A stretch of DNA of 64,000 nucleotides from Chryseobacterium aurantiacum (GTDB taxonomy: Bacteria; Bacteroidota; Bacteroidia; Flavobacteriales; Weeksellaceae): positions 496,001-560,000 of the forward strand of contig NZ_PXUE01000001.1 of NCBI RefSeq assembly GCF_003020585.1, in the 5' to 3' direction. This document shows positions 18,090 through 28,278 of the stretch, piece after piece; within the stretch, counting starts at the first letter, position 1; each line of letters begins with the position of its first letter. A program made the position numbers and the translations under genes. The notes beneath the pieces were generated by a model. The model had not been told where the DNA came from. It was given only the letters and a program-made list of their open reading frames with translations, and ran no database searches.

Positions 18090-21000
18090 TTTTTATAGTA
18101 AACCGAAGGGTCTGTTTTTAATACAAAATTATTAGGTAAGCTTTGGAGAGTTGTTGCTTGATGAGGATACGCTTTGATCAAATCAGGTTTTGTAGAATTC
18201 ATATTAACAGGTGATATACCTGTATTTGCACTTCCTCCAGGATTATACAAAGTACCACCTCCTAAACCTTGTACCCAACCTGGTGTGATACTACCAAATG
18301 AATTTGCTGTTACACCTGATGTTGAAGCTAAACCAGAAACAGATGAAGGGTCATATGCAAACTGTGCTTTATATCCTGCTACTTCATCTTGAATATCCTG
18401 ACCTATAACTTGTCCTGTATTGGCACTAAATCCTATATCTCCACTTTCAAATTGTCCTGCATGTGTAGCTTCGTGAACAAAATTGCCGGTAGTCCCATAT
18501 GCTATCACAATATTACCAGTAGTAGTGTCATAAGTAATACCTCCATTTGCTGATGTTCCAATATTTGATAAACTGTAAACCTGTGTACTACTTTCCAAAG
18601 TTCCCAAATTAGAAATTGTTCCATTTAAGCTGTTTATACGATCTTGCATATTTCCAATTTTTCCCGCAAGTTTCTCAGCACTCCAACCTTTCTCAGAAGC
18701 TTTTTGATTTAAATTATCAACATTCTTTTGCAACTTATCTCTTTCTGAGGTTACAGATTGTTTTTGTCTGTCCCAATCTTTTTGACTACCAGGCTCTATT
18801 TGTCTTCCATCTGGATCAACAAAATTAATCGGATTGTTTATTGTATAAGCGTATGGTGTCCATCTTCTGAATTTTTCACTCAAGGGATCCACAACACCCC
18901 ATCTTCCCAAGTCTGGCATGTAGAACCTTGCTCCATAATCGTACATACCTGTCTCCTGAAGCTCCTTACCATTGTACTTATAATTCTTATAGCTACCCAC
19001 TCCAAAGAACGCATTACCCGTCTTCAAATGGTTCATCCCAAAAGGATAATAGTCATTGGCGTCTGTAATTTCAAGGGCACCTACATTATTTCTACCAAAG
19101 CTTACCCTTACATTTCCAAGGTGATCCCTGTACTGGTAAATATACATCTTTTTCTGATAATCATAAAAGCCCTCTGCTGTTGGAAAAAACTGCAGTTCAG
19201 GGTTGTGGGGGTTCTTGATGATTCCTCCTCCATCACCACCTGTTGGAGGGATAACCACACGACTTGCCATACTGAATGCCTGTTGCTCCAATGCAAAGGT
19301 GGTTTCCCGGGAAAACATTTCAACAGCACCTGAGGAAGTCTTGTTCAGGTACTGAAAGCCATCAAGATAGTCCGTAATCTCCTTTGTCCAGCTGGTACCC
19401 GCAACGCCAATGGAGGTTTGCATGTTCTCCTTTCTCAGCTTTACCCCGTCAGCACTATAGTTGGTCTTTACCTGGGAGGTGATGGGATCATGGCCTATAT
19501 CCAAGGTACGGGGCAGGTTCAGAAAGTTGTAGCTGATGCCTGTGATCTGCTTATCCAGCATATTAATCATGTTTCCGTTGGGGTCATAGGAAATGGTATT
19601 TCCTCCGCCCTCATATCCAGCCTTGTTATGTCGATTGTCCTTGACATCCAAAAGACGGTTCCCAGGATTTGTGGCTGGGCCATAGTTATACACCAGGTCA
19701 TCAATAACCTCGGCAGTGGTTCCATTCATGACAGAGGTTCGGTATAGTTTGGTGATGTTTCCATTCAGGTCATAGTCCATTGCCTCCGTGTGCTCCTTGC
19801 TCCATGGGTTGTTGGGATTCTGGTAGTATCCTGCCGTGAGCCTGTTCAAACCATCATAGGCATAGCCATATCTTTTGGGTTCCAGGGGAGGGTTGGCTCC
19901 CAGCGATTCCACGGCACGCCAGTCCACCTCGACAATATTTCCATTGTACATGGGCTTTACATTCTTGCCCACAAAAAAGCCCATGTCAGGGTTGGTGGTT
20001 CCATTCTTTTGGTTATACTTGATCTTGTAGGAAAATAACTTCCCTCCCAGGTCAGATAATGACATTTGAGCAGGGTTAATATCAGTCATCCATCCCCTGA
20101 TATTGTAGGCATAGTCAATGCTTTGCAGACTATTTCCAACCGTCTTGTTCTTAAGCTGGGAAAGTTCATTGTAGGAGTTTTCTACCAATAGCTGCTCCGG
20201 CCAGTAATCCACCTGGTGATAGTGCTTCAAAAGCCTGTTTTGATTATCATATGCAAAACTCTCCTTTACCGTTACCTCAGGTTCGCCTGCTCTTCTTAGA
20301 TGTGTGGTTACTGTATTCCGGGTAACCCCAGCAAAGTCAAGTTTGGACTCCGTTTTTGTATATCCCCCCAAATGGTTGATGGAATGGGTTCCAATTACTC
20401 TTCCCTTTTTATCGTAGTAGGAATAGTTTTTTGTCCAGTTATTGTCTTCAATGTTTTTTACGATGCTTAGTACGGCAAGCCCCTTGGTACTGATTCCATC
20501 AGCATTGGGTGTACCGCTGATGGTCGGCTCTCCTAAGATATTGGTAGGAAAGGACGGATTAAAGCTGTATCCGGGAACAAAGTCATAGTAATTAACGCTC
20601 AGCATATCCACCCACTTATCGGAACTTGGATAGGTAGTACCGGGATAGTTATAGTATACGTCCATTCCCTGCCAGGGAAAGAAAACATAGTCGATGCTCT
20701 TTAGGTTATTGGAGCTTACTGCATCTGCCAGGGTCTGCTCCGCAATTCTTTCACCTCCCGTACAAATTCCTGTAATGCAGGGTCTTGAAAACTGATCATA
20801 CTTGGTGTAAAGCCATTGTCCCTTGTCTCTTAGATTGGCATCACGGGTGGCTACCAGTCTATCCTGTTTATCATAGACCATGTATTCCCTGCCCTTGCCG
20901 GGAAGCTTCTTCTCAACCAGTCTGTTTTTGCCATCATATCTGTATTGGTAGCACAACCTGTCAAGGGTAGATAAGTCTAAAGATCCCGAGGCTGATGCCA

Positions 21001-21793
21001 ATGGAGGAATGACAAATGCCAGCTGGTCATATTCATTGTAAACATAATAGGTATCTGCATTTTCTGTAGCGCTTAGGACCTTTCTTACCAAAATGGTTTG
21101 TCCCCTGGCATTCTTAAACTCAATGGTCTTGTTTCCATCCTCATCGGTGACTATATTTTTGTAGAGCTGTCCGCTCTTGTAGAATCCGTTTTCAGAGTCA
21201 GGATCCGTGGCATCCGTGGCCGGGTCTAATTTTGACAAGGAGGCTCCATCAGGCCATGTGGTAGTGGTGGTAAACTTTTTTACCTCTCCAGTAGTATTGG
21301 CTTCATACTGAAACTTTACAGGTTTGTTGGCCCAGTCGCTACCCACCTGGATTTGCTGCTGGATTCTGCCTAGGGGTGAACTTTCCAGTATTTTTTCAGA
21401 ATAGATCTTTTCTGAGCCATAAATACCCGGCTGGCTGGCATTGGATAATGGGTCTGTAACAATAGCACCGTTTGAAGTGCCTCCCTGTGGAACAGGCAGG
21501 TAATCCAACACCTGTCTTCCAAAACCATCATATACGATTTGGGTGACAACGTCTCTTCCTAATGGGGAAGCCTTCATATTCACGATCTGTTTAGGTCTTC
21601 CCAGCCCATCAAAATATTGTACCCCTTGGATTTGTTTGGCATTAGCATCACTCTGGGTTTTTGCCTCAAGGTAGGTTCTTGTGTAGATATAGTTTTCATT
21701 GGTTACCCCAGTAAGACCGCTTGGCAATTGCACCTGTGCATGTACTGTGCTCATCATTAAAAGGGCACCAATAGGTATAATTATTTTTTTCAT
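18086..21793 (-). CDS. Full-length Rhs polymorphic toxin with HEXXH metallopeptidase tip
   Basis: 1235 residues. A Sec signal peptide (MKKIIIPIGALLMMSTVHAQ) indicates export without a type VI spike. The N-terminus (QGVQYFDGLGRPKQIVNMKAS) fits the DUF6443 start of Bacteroidota Rhs proteins. Many YD repeats follow (YDGFGRQVLDYLPV, YDGLNRLTAGYY), then the Rhs-associated core ([42 protein letters not shown], ending near residue 997). The variable tip, residues 998–1235, has a helical coiled stretch and then HEATH (1107–1111) with a downstream Glu in QDEVAGYKAQ (Glu1137), a gluzincin-like zinc peptidase pattern. The Rhs shell would encapsulate the tip. Third gene of an operon with the YD-repeat and T9SS proteins (5-nt gaps), followed by the immunity lipoprotein. 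Confidence 0.88.
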   Translation of the reverse strand: MKKIIIPIGALLMMSTVHAQVQLPSGLTGVTNENYIYTRTYLEAKTQSDANAKQIQGVQYFDGLGRPKQIVNMKASPLGRDVVTQIVYDGFGRQVLDYLPVPQGGTSNGAIVTDPLSNASQPGIYGSEKIYSEKILESSPLGRIQQQIQVGSDWANKPVKFQYEANTTGEVKKFTTTTTWPDGASLSKLDPATDATDPDSENGFYKSGQLYKNIVTDEDGNKTIEFKNARGQTILVRKVLSATENADTYYVYNEYDQLAFVIPPLASASGSLDLSTLDRLCYQYRYDGKNRLVEKKLPGKGREYMVYDKQDRLVATRDANLRDKGQWLYTKYDQFSRPCITGICTGGERIAEQTLADAVSSNNLKSIDYVFFPWQGMDVYYNYPGTTYPSSDKWVDMLSVNYYDFVPGYSFNPSFPTNILGEPTISGTPNADGISTKGLAVLSIVKNIEDNNWTKNYSYYDKKGRVIGTHSINHLGGYTKTESKLDFAGVTRNTVTTHLRRAGEPEVTVKESFAYDNQNRLLKHYHQVDYWPEQLLVENSYNELSQLKNKTVGNSLQSIDYAYNIRGWMTDINPAQMSLSDLGGKLFSYKIKYNQKNGTTNPDMGFFVGKNVKPMYNGNIVEVDWRAVESLGANPPLEPKRYGYAYDGLNRLTAGYYQNPNNPWSKEHTEAMDYDLNGNITKLYRTSVMNGTTAEVIDDLVYNYGPATNPGNRLLDVKDNRHNKAGYEGGGNTISYDPNGNMINMLDKQITGISYNFLNLPRTLDIGHDPITSQVKTNYSADGVKLRKENMQTSIGVAGTSWTKEITDYLDGFQYLNKTSSGAVEMFSRETTFALEQQAFSMASRVVIPPTGGDGGGIIKNPHNPELQFFPTAEGFYDYQKKMYIYQYRDHLGNVRVSFGRNNVGALEITDANDYYPFGMNHLKTGNAFFGVGSYKNYKYNGKELQETGMYDYGARFYMPDLGRWGVVDPLSEKFRRWTPYAYTINNPINFVDPDGRQIEPGSQKDWDRQKQSVTSERDKLQKNVDNLNQKASEKGWSAEKLAGKIGNMQDRINSLNGTISNLGTLESSTQVYSLSNIGTSANGGITYDTTTGNIVIAYGTTGNFVHEATHAGQFESGDIGFSANTGQVIGQDIQDEVAGYKAQFAYDPSSVSGLASTSGVTANSFGSITPGWVQGLGGGTLYNPGGSANTGISPVNMNSTKPDLIKAYPHQATTLQSLPNNFVLKTDPSVYYKK

Positions 21794-21798
21794 CAGTG

Positions 21799-24750
21799 TT
21801 AGTTTTTGTATTTGTAGTTGAATTCCTTTAACAATTTTCCTGACTGGTTATCTTCTCTGATCTCCATAAGTCTTCTGGCATTATCATAAAGATAAACTTC
21901 CCTGATTCCTGATGGTTGGGTGATGCTTCTTACCCCAATCAAAGGGTCGTAGCTGTAGGTTGTGACCTGATAGTTGGGCAGGCTATTTCTAAAGGTGTCA
22001 AGAGCGGCCAGAAATGCTGTTTCATTATTACCAGGGACATCTTGTCCATCTGTATCGGATGCTGTTACTATGGCACTGATCAATGAGTCAGGAATATCTT
22101 CTAGCTTTGCATTTTCAATCTTGGCAATGGGCTTGGTTTTGCCATATCCCCAAATGATAACCGTTGATATCTCACCCTTTGTGGTATATTGTAGAAGATT
22201 ACCATTGGGATCATATAGATCATAGAAGATTTCCAGGTTTTTAGTATTGGGACTCTGAAGATCATAGGAGGATACTGAAATTGGAAACAATTTTAAAGGA
22301 TAGTCATACCTTGTCTCTACCCTTGATATTATCTTACCTGACATATCATTAGAATTCTGCCTTTTTATAACCTTGGTCTCCAGGGGAACACCTACCATAT
22401 TGGCATTGATCAATTTTACATTCCCTTTTTCGTGGGCATATTGGTACGAATTTTCCTGGCTTGTACCATCTGAATAGGTCGTCTTTTCAGAGGTTACCTT
22501 ATGGTGGTTCAGGCTTTCATTGACTATGTCTGTAGTAGTTGTCTTTACAGGAATTCCATTCTCATATTCTGTTTTGATCTTCTGGTAATTTTTGATGACG
22601 CCACCATAAAAAAAGGCTGTTCTGTATATATTATAGTTATCAAGATCATCAGTAGGAATGGTTAAACTATCCCAATATCTACCAGGCTTATACATGGGAA
22701 TACTTTTTACATTATGAGACAGAAGATAATTGGGTTCAGCCTGAGATGGTGGCATTCCTGGAAGTGGTCCGTATTTATAAACATTGCTTATCACTGTACC
22801 GTCATATTTTTCGTAAAATCTATAGGGGTATATTTCTTCTCCTGAAAAACTATACTGATTTTGTAATAATTCTACAGTTTTTCCACTAGAATCAGAAGAT
22901 GTTACGCCTAGGGTTAATCCCCTTGCCCAGCTCATGTCATCAGGAAGATGATAAGGATATCTATAGTATTCTCCACCATCAAGATAATTGGTAAATGTAT
23001 AGGTCTTGGACCATAATACGGAGTTGTCTGCCGATAAAAAGGATTCTTTTACCATTGAATATCCTACCTGTCCGGCATTGTTAAAACTGGACATAGGTTG
23101 TGCTGTACGAGATAATTGCCCCATTACAATAGGAATATTTCCATATCTTTTTATAACAGACATATAATCAGGTATTCCAAGCAATTTTCCTGATGTTGTT
23201 CCGTTAGGTAAAGTGTAAGTAAATTTTCTTTTGGTAATTTTTCCATTGTTGTCATTGGTCTCAATGCTAGAAATTCTTCTTCCTCCTCCTACAATATTTA
23301 CTGATGGGAGAACAGGGTATATTGCATTGAATAAGTGTGTGGGAATGATTACATTATTATCTTCATAAAAAAAGCTTTCAGTTCCCCCGGTAGGATAGGT
23401 AATTTTTGTTAATATGCCTGCTTCAGCATACTCTGCATATATATTTCTATCAGCAACCGTTTGGAAAATATTCATACTATTAGGTTTTCCATTAAAATAT
23501 CCCCAATGATCAATAGAATTGGAATAGCGGTTAGGAAGCTCTTTAGGATTATATTCAAACTTGTGAGATGAAATAACAATATCGTCCTTATCCATTTCAT
23601 TGATCTGATTTAAAAATAGTCTTTTGTCTGATTTCAAGTCCGTACTTAAAAGCTTTGGATGAATATTCGTATGATTACCATCTCCTGTACGGTAACCTTG
23701 GACGAGAGATATTTTTCTGATCTGATTTGGTTTTGTATCTTTCAATATGATTGTATTCAAAGCCTTACCTCCTCTCAAATCTTCACGATCAGCAGTCCCA
23801 TATATAAAGTCTAATGTTCCTTCTGGAAAAGAAATATTCTTAAGCACTTGCTGTTTTGTTACAGTTCTGGTCATTGATATAGGGTTGATATAACCAGAAA
23901 CATTTCCTTTCAGGTCTTCTTTTGAAAAAGAGTGTACTATTTCCTGAGCATAATTAAATAAATAACTGTTCTTAGCTGTTCTGACTTCTTTAAGATGCCA
24001 GGCTGTTTTATAGCTATCTTCAAGCTGTTTTGTAGATGCTTCAAGAATTCCTGAACTTATGGAATTAACAATATCATATGCTGAATTGACTCCAGAATAG
24101 TCCTGACCAAAATAATATTTATTTCCTAATTCGTCAGTAATTACAATCCTATTAATTTCAAATTGTGAAGAGTTTATATCTACATAATCTATATCAACTT
24201 TCCAGTCATCAAACCCTTGTACAACAGCCTTTTTTGGGCTAACATTATCAATAATAAACTTTCCTGATTTTCCCAAGAAGTTAATAAAAAATAAATCCGG
24301 ATCTTCATCTACTGGTTGATCTGAATCGCTAAATGATGCATTTTCAACACCTAATTCATTCCGCAAATCAGCATCACTTTGATAAGTTGCATTATAAGAA
24401 TAAGTTAAATAGCCATGTTTATTTTCATCTGGTCGTTGCCTCACTTGGCGGGTTATTAATCCCCCAGCACTTAAACTCCAACCAGTTCCAATTGAGGATG
24501 CTACTTCACCAATTGGAATTCCTTTCGTGTCATACTGTATAGATACATTAAGCGGAAGATCTCCTGAATCAATATTAAATAAAGGAATACTCACATTTGC
24601 CGAACCTCTGTAGTAGGAAACCGGACTCTCTACAAACTTTGCTATAGAAGTAGCATTGGGTGATGGAGGGATTATTTTCGGAATATACTGTGCCTGTACC
24701 ATTGTACTTAAAAATAAAATGGTACCTAACGTTATTATCTTTCTTTTCAT
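21799..24750 (-). CDS. Secreted RHS/YD-repeat protein, partner of the Rhs toxin
   Basis: 983 residues with a Sec signal (MKRKIITLGTILFLSTMVQAQ). The N-terminal domain (SPVSYYRGSANVSIPLF, DLPLNVSIQYDTKGIP, GTGWSLSAGGLITRQVR) is the characteristic start of Bacteroidota RHS-like proteins, related in outline to SpvB/TcB-type shells. Degenerate YD repeats are scattered to the end (YDPNGNLLQYTTKGE, YDPLIGVRSITQPSG, YDNARRLMEIRED). It has no Rhs core end or variable tip, so it is not itself a toxin carrier. It lies 5 bp before the Rhs toxin gene and 5 bp after the T9SS protein gene. It may complete the shell or act as a chaperone or adhesin; this is inference from the fixed gene order. Confidence 0.75.
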   Translation of the reverse strand: MKRKIITLGTILFLSTMVQAQYIPKIIPPSPNATSIAKFVESPVSYYRGSANVSIPLFNIDSGDLPLNVSIQYDTKGIPIGEVASSIGTGWSLSAGGLITRQVRQRPDENKHGYLTYSYNATYQSDADLRNELGVENASFSDSDQPVDEDPDLFFINFLGKSGKFIIDNVSPKKAVVQGFDDWKVDIDYVDINSSQFEINRIVITDELGNKYYFGQDYSGVNSAYDIVNSISSGILEASTKQLEDSYKTAWHLKEVRTAKNSYLFNYAQEIVHSFSKEDLKGNVSGYINPISMTRTVTKQQVLKNISFPEGTLDFIYGTADREDLRGGKALNTIILKDTKPNQIRKISLVQGYRTGDGNHTNIHPKLLSTDLKSDKRLFLNQINEMDKDDIVISSHKFEYNPKELPNRYSNSIDHWGYFNGKPNSMNIFQTVADRNIYAEYAEAGILTKITYPTGGTESFFYEDNNVIIPTHLFNAIYPVLPSVNIVGGGRRISSIETNDNNGKITKRKFTYTLPNGTTSGKLLGIPDYMSVIKRYGNIPIVMGQLSRTAQPMSSFNNAGQVGYSMVKESFLSADNSVLWSKTYTFTNYLDGGEYYRYPYHLPDDMSWARGLTLGVTSSDSSGKTVELLQNQYSFSGEEIYPYRFYEKYDGTVISNVYKYGPLPGMPPSQAEPNYLLSHNVKSIPMYKPGRYWDSLTIPTDDLDNYNIYRTAFFYGGVIKNYQKIKTEYENGIPVKTTTTDIVNESLNHHKVTSEKTTYSDGTSQENSYQYAHEKGNVKLINANMVGVPLETKVIKRQNSNDMSGKIISRVETRYDYPLKLFPISVSSYDLQSPNTKNLEIFYDLYDPNGNLLQYTTKGEISTVIIWGYGKTKPIAKIENAKLEDIPDSLISAIVTASDTDGQDVPGNNETAFLAALDTFRNSLPNYQVTTYSYDPLIGVRSITQPSGIREVYLYDNARRLMEIREDNQSGKLLKEFNYKYKN

Positions 24751-24755
24751 TGTGT

Positions 24756-26345
24756 TTATTTCTTAATTAGCTTTGCATTCGCCGTCTTTTTGTTATCAGT
24801 CTGTATGGTCACCAGGTAGGCTCCCTGAACCAAGGCCTGTGTATTGATTTTAGTAACCCTATTTTTCGTTTTCAGGTTTTGCAGTTGTCTTCCACTCATG
24901 TCATAGACTAGAATATCAGCCTCCTTGAAGTCAAAGCCTATTTCAACATAGGCATAATCCGAGACTGGGTTTGGATAAATCTTGATGTCATATTTTTCAA
25001 TCAAGTCATTCACCTGCTTGTCACCCAGCTTGACAATCTTCCAGTTCTCCTTGCCCAGTTCCTCGGCACTCGTTCCTGCCAGAATAATGGAACCATCCTT
25101 GTTAAGCCTTACATCCGAAAGTCTCTCCTCCCTTTTCTTGGATTCTCCCTTGACGTGCTTTCTCCACTGCTCATTTCCGTTTCCGTCAAGGTAAAGCATC
25201 CAGAAAGTCTCATCATCCTTTTCCATTCTTCCCTCAGCCTGGGTATAGCCTCCCAGCAGGATACCCTTGGTTAAGTCTTGACCTTGAATCACATTCATTC
25301 CCATCAAAACATCCCTGTTTCCAAAGGTGTAGGACTTTTGCCACTGCTCATCTCCACGTTCATTCAGGGATATCAGCCAAAGGTCTGTACCCTGTTCAAT
25401 TCCCACGGTCTTGTTCCCTGACCTTTCCGATCTGGATTCCCCGCCGATGATGTAGCCATTGGAAGTCAATGCCAGGGTTCTGATGTGGTCATCTCCCTTG
25501 CCTCCAAGGTTTCTTTCCCATTCAACCCTTCCATTCTTGTCGAGCTTGATGATCCAGTAATCTCCCTCACCAAAGTTTTCGCTTTGCTTGGAGGTTGTAG
25601 ATAATGGATTGGCGCTAGTAGATTTCTCTGTTGATTGCCCATTGTTATTCACAATTCCACTTCGGGAATAAGCGCCCAGTAATGCACCGCCATCTTTGGT
25701 GGGAATCATTTTTTCAACCTCGTCAAGACCTCTTCCTCCCAAAATAAGTTGGGAAATTTCCTTACCGTTTTTGTCAAGCTTCACCAGCCAAACATCTTTG
25801 GAGCCATATCCTTTAGGTGAGTTTTGGATATTCCCTGCTACAATGAATCCCTGATCCGTAGTTTGGATAACAGCTTTAGCTTCTTCATCCGAAGAGCTTC
25901 CCAATGTTTTCTGCCACAGTTCATCTCCGAATTCATTGATGCGGATCAGCCAGATGTCTGAGCCTCCCTTGGAATCATCCTTTTTATCCAAACCTTTCCC
26001 TGAATAGGAAGTTCCTGCCAAAAGGAATCCGCCATCCTGCGTGGTTACGGTGGCTGAAAGATAATCATGATTCTGTCCTGAAAAGTATTTTTCAAAAACC
26101 TGTTCTCCCTGCTGGTTCAGTTTCACCAAATGGAAGTCGTAGCCATTGTTTTGTCTGCTATTTTGTTGAATCTTGTCGCTCTGAATGGAGCTTCCTGTAA
26201 TAAGATACTGCTGATCGATGGTGGTAGTAACCTGGCTTAGAAAGTCCTGGGTGGAGGACTTGATATCCCTTTGCCAGAGTACTTCCTGGGCAGATGCACC
26301 CATCACAGTGCACAGAGTAAATGCACCGAGATAAATTTTTTTCAT
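24756..26345 (-). CDS. T9SS-sorted beta-repeat surface protein
   Basis: 529 residues: signal peptide (MKKIYLGAFTLCTVMGASAQ), then about seven repeats of roughly 50–60 residues with the pattern GG(F/A)(L/I)LAG…DIWL(I/V)(R/K)(L/I)(D/N)..G(D/N)..W…LGG…D, probably a beta-propeller, and a type A T9SS C-terminal sorting domain (IKIYPNPVSDYAYVEI, YDMSGRQLQNL, GAYLVTIQTDNKKTANAKLIKK). It should be exported by the type IX system and anchored on the cell surface. First gene of the operon with the RHS-repeat and Rhs toxin genes; promoter at 26493–26486. A receptor-binding or display role for the toxin is a guess from context. Confidence 0.82.
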   Translation of the reverse strand: MKKIYLGAFTLCTVMGASAQEVLWQRDIKSSTQDFLSQVTTTIDQQYLITGSSIQSDKIQQNSRQNNGYDFHLVKLNQQGEQVFEKYFSGQNHDYLSATVTTQDGGFLLAGTSYSGKGLDKKDDSKGGSDIWLIRINEFGDELWQKTLGSSSDEEAKAVIQTTDQGFIVAGNIQNSPKGYGSKDVWLVKLDKNGKEISQLILGGRGLDEVEKMIPTKDGGALLGAYSRSGIVNNNGQSTEKSTSANPLSTTSKQSENFGEGDYWIIKLDKNGRVEWERNLGGKGDDHIRTLALTSNGYIIGGESRSERSGNKTVGIEQGTDLWLISLNERGDEQWQKSYTFGNRDVLMGMNVIQGQDLTKGILLGGYTQAEGRMEKDDETFWMLYLDGNGNEQWRKHVKGESKKREERLSDVRLNKDGSIILAGTSAEELGKENWKIVKLGDKQVNDLIEKYDIKIYPNPVSDYAYVEIGFDFKEADILVYDMSGRQLQNLKTKNRVTKINTQALVQGAYLVTIQTDNKKTANAKLIKK

Positions 26346-26485
26346 TCTCAGTTTTTTTAGTTAGAGATTAGTTTTTTATATGCCTGTAAATTTAACCTTT
26401 TTTATCACTACAGCTCGGATTAATGTGATTTAATGGAAAATGTGTAATTCACAGGTATAATTCACAGCATTATATTAGCTGAATA

Positions 26486-26519
26486 CAAAGATATTTTCTG
26501 GTAGCGACAAAACTTGTCG
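26486..26519 (-). promoter_or_regulatory. Promoter and candidate operator of the Rhs toxin operon
   Basis: Minus strand TATCTTTG at 26493–26486 matches the -7 consensus. Just upstream, CGACAA-AAC-TTGTCG (26505–26519) is a perfect inverted repeat placed around the -25 to -35 zone. The predicted leader is about 135 nt and contains two copies of TAATTCACAG. Confidence 0.5.
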
Positions 26520-26915
26520 TGTTTTATTTTGTGTTGAACGACGTGAAATACTCTTAAAGATGATTAAGTGGGAGAGTGTGATAAAAGCAAAAAATAACGA
26601 CCAGAAATTATGAAACAAGTTAAGCCTAGGGGTTTAAAGAAATTCCACGCTAAAAATCTTAGGTACATAAAAAAAACAAGCATTTACTAGTCTAAAGTAA
26701 TTCGGTACAATACAGATTTAGGCAAGGTCGAAAGAGTTACAGGATTAGAAATGATGACCTTAAACAAGACTTTTTGGATGTCAGAATATATAAGGAACGG
26801 TCATTAAAAGAAAATTAACCTTTTTTGTGTCTACACGCGTGCGCGGAAAAACAAAGTGAGGTTTACAATATCTCCAAAATTGAATTACAATATTCTCATT
26901 AAAAAAAACAACAAT

Positions 26916-27030
26916 AAAAACTATAAAATGCTTGCTTTTTTATATATCATTAACCTGTTTTAAAAACTTTTAGAGGGATATTCGTATTTGTGAAAATGTA
27001 CTTTGAATGCATATAAAACATCTTTACCTT
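26916..27030 (+). repeat. Direct repeat, copy 1
   Basis: About 115 bp, roughly 90% identical by eye to 28731–28846, in the same orientation, with shared words such as CATATAAAACATCTTTACC. The similarity weakens but continues upstream to about 26830 (ACACGC…). The pair flanks the acyltransferase gene. Confidence 0.8.
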
Positions 27031-27222
27031 GCCTAAGAATTCCTCTTTCATGGGTTCAATATTTAGGAGCGGAATATTATCAGTATTGGATGAAGAATAT
27101 TAATTAAACTCAAGTGACTTGTGTTCGGTTTTCAATGATTGCAAATCATAACCCGATGTTTTTGCAATTATATCTAAGATTCATTTAAAACTCTCAAGCT
27201 ATTAAATAAGAAATAACAAAAT

Positions 27223-28278
27223 ATGATTTCTAGAAATAACAATTTTGACTTCTTAAGACTTATTTTTGCGGTTTTAGTTGTCATTACCCACTCCTATCCT
27301 CTATCTGGGGCTAATGGATCTGATTTTTTATCTCAATTAACTTTTGGACAAATGTCTCTTTCATACATTGGCGTAAAAGGCTTTTTTATTATTTCTGGAT
27401 TTTTAATTTTTAAAAGTTTACTACATTGTAAAAACCTTCCTGATTTTTATTGGAAACGAATTTTAAGGCTTTTCCCTGCGTTATTTGTTGTTCTGCTTCT
27501 GACTGTTGCTCTGGCTCCTGCTGTATATGAGCATCATGTTCCTTATTGGAAGAATATATCAGTTTATACTTATATTCCCCGTAACATAAGCTTGTTTTTC
27601 CTACAGTATAAAATTAATGGTGTTTTCGGTAATAATCCATTTCCGGGTTCTATTAATGGAAGCTTGTGGACAATATGCTATGAGTTTAGTATGTACATAA
27701 TGGTTTCTTTATTGTTTTTTATACGTAAAAAATCTGTTCTAAAAATAACAGTAGGCATGTTATTCATCTCCAGTTACCTATTAGCTGTACATGCTAGTTC
27801 TTTTCTTTCCAGTACTTTATTAAGGGCAGGATTGGATGGCAAAAATTTCTATGATTTGATGTGTTTTTTCACAGGTGGAATGTTATTAACCTACTTGAAT
27901 ATTAGGGATAAAAGACTGGAGAATTTATTAATCATGTTTTCAATTATTGTGTTGGCTGGAAGTGTATATCTGAAAATAGTTGGTTATACCTGCTTTTTTA
28001 CTTTACCCATATTGGTTATCTTTATAGGTAGGAATTCAACGATATACATTAACAGAATCGGTGATGTCTTTGGAGATATTTCTTATGGGATTTATATTTA
28101 TTCTTTCCCTATACAACAGGCTCTTATGTACTTTTATAAATTAAATACAATTCCTTTAATGATTCTTTCATTAGTCCTATCGTTATTATTTGGATATTTT
28201 TCCTGGCACCTCATTGAAGCTAGAGCTTTAGGTTATAAAGATTTAGTTTCTAAAAGACCTATTCATCATGATGAATAG
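27223..28278 (+). CDS. Acyltransferase family 3 membrane protein (OafA/YrhL-like)
   Basis: 351 residues, about ten membrane spans. Motifs of the acyltransferase-3 family: NFDFLRLIFAVLVVITHS with the catalytic-type His near residue 22, SGFLI, RILRLFPAL, and GSLWTICYEFSMY. These proteins transfer acyl (often O-acetyl) groups to surface polysaccharide or LPS sugars on the periplasmic side. The gene stands alone between two copies of a direct repeat and has no glycosyltransferase neighbours, so it may have arrived by transfer and could modify O-antigen. Start ATG 27223, just after an A-rich stretch. No terminator hairpin was obvious after it. Confidence 0.9.
   Translation: MISRNNNFDFLRLIFAVLVVITHSYPLSGANGSDFLSQLTFGQMSLSYIGVKGFFIISGFLIFKSLLHCKNLPDFYWKRILRLFPALFVVLLLTVALAPAVYEHHVPYWKNISVYTYIPRNISLFFLQYKINGVFGNNPFPGSINGSLWTICYEFSMYIMVSLLFFIRKKSVLKITVGMLFISSYLLAVHASSFLSSTLLRAGLDGKNFYDLMCFFTGGMLLTYLNIRDKRLENLLIMFSIIVLAGSVYLKIVGYTCFFTLPILVIFIGRNSTIYINRIGDVFGDISYGIYIYSFPIQQALMYFYKLNTIPLMILSLVLSLLFGYFSWHLIEARALGYKDLVSKRPIHHDE

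Larger units (their letters stand above)
26346..27222. other. Gene-poor region before the acyltransferase
   Basis: 877 bp. The left end holds the Rhs-operon promoter and leader, the right part one copy of the direct repeat (26916–27030). The middle (about 26580–26830) has no ORF I can support; it may be degraded coding sequence. Confidence 0.5.
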
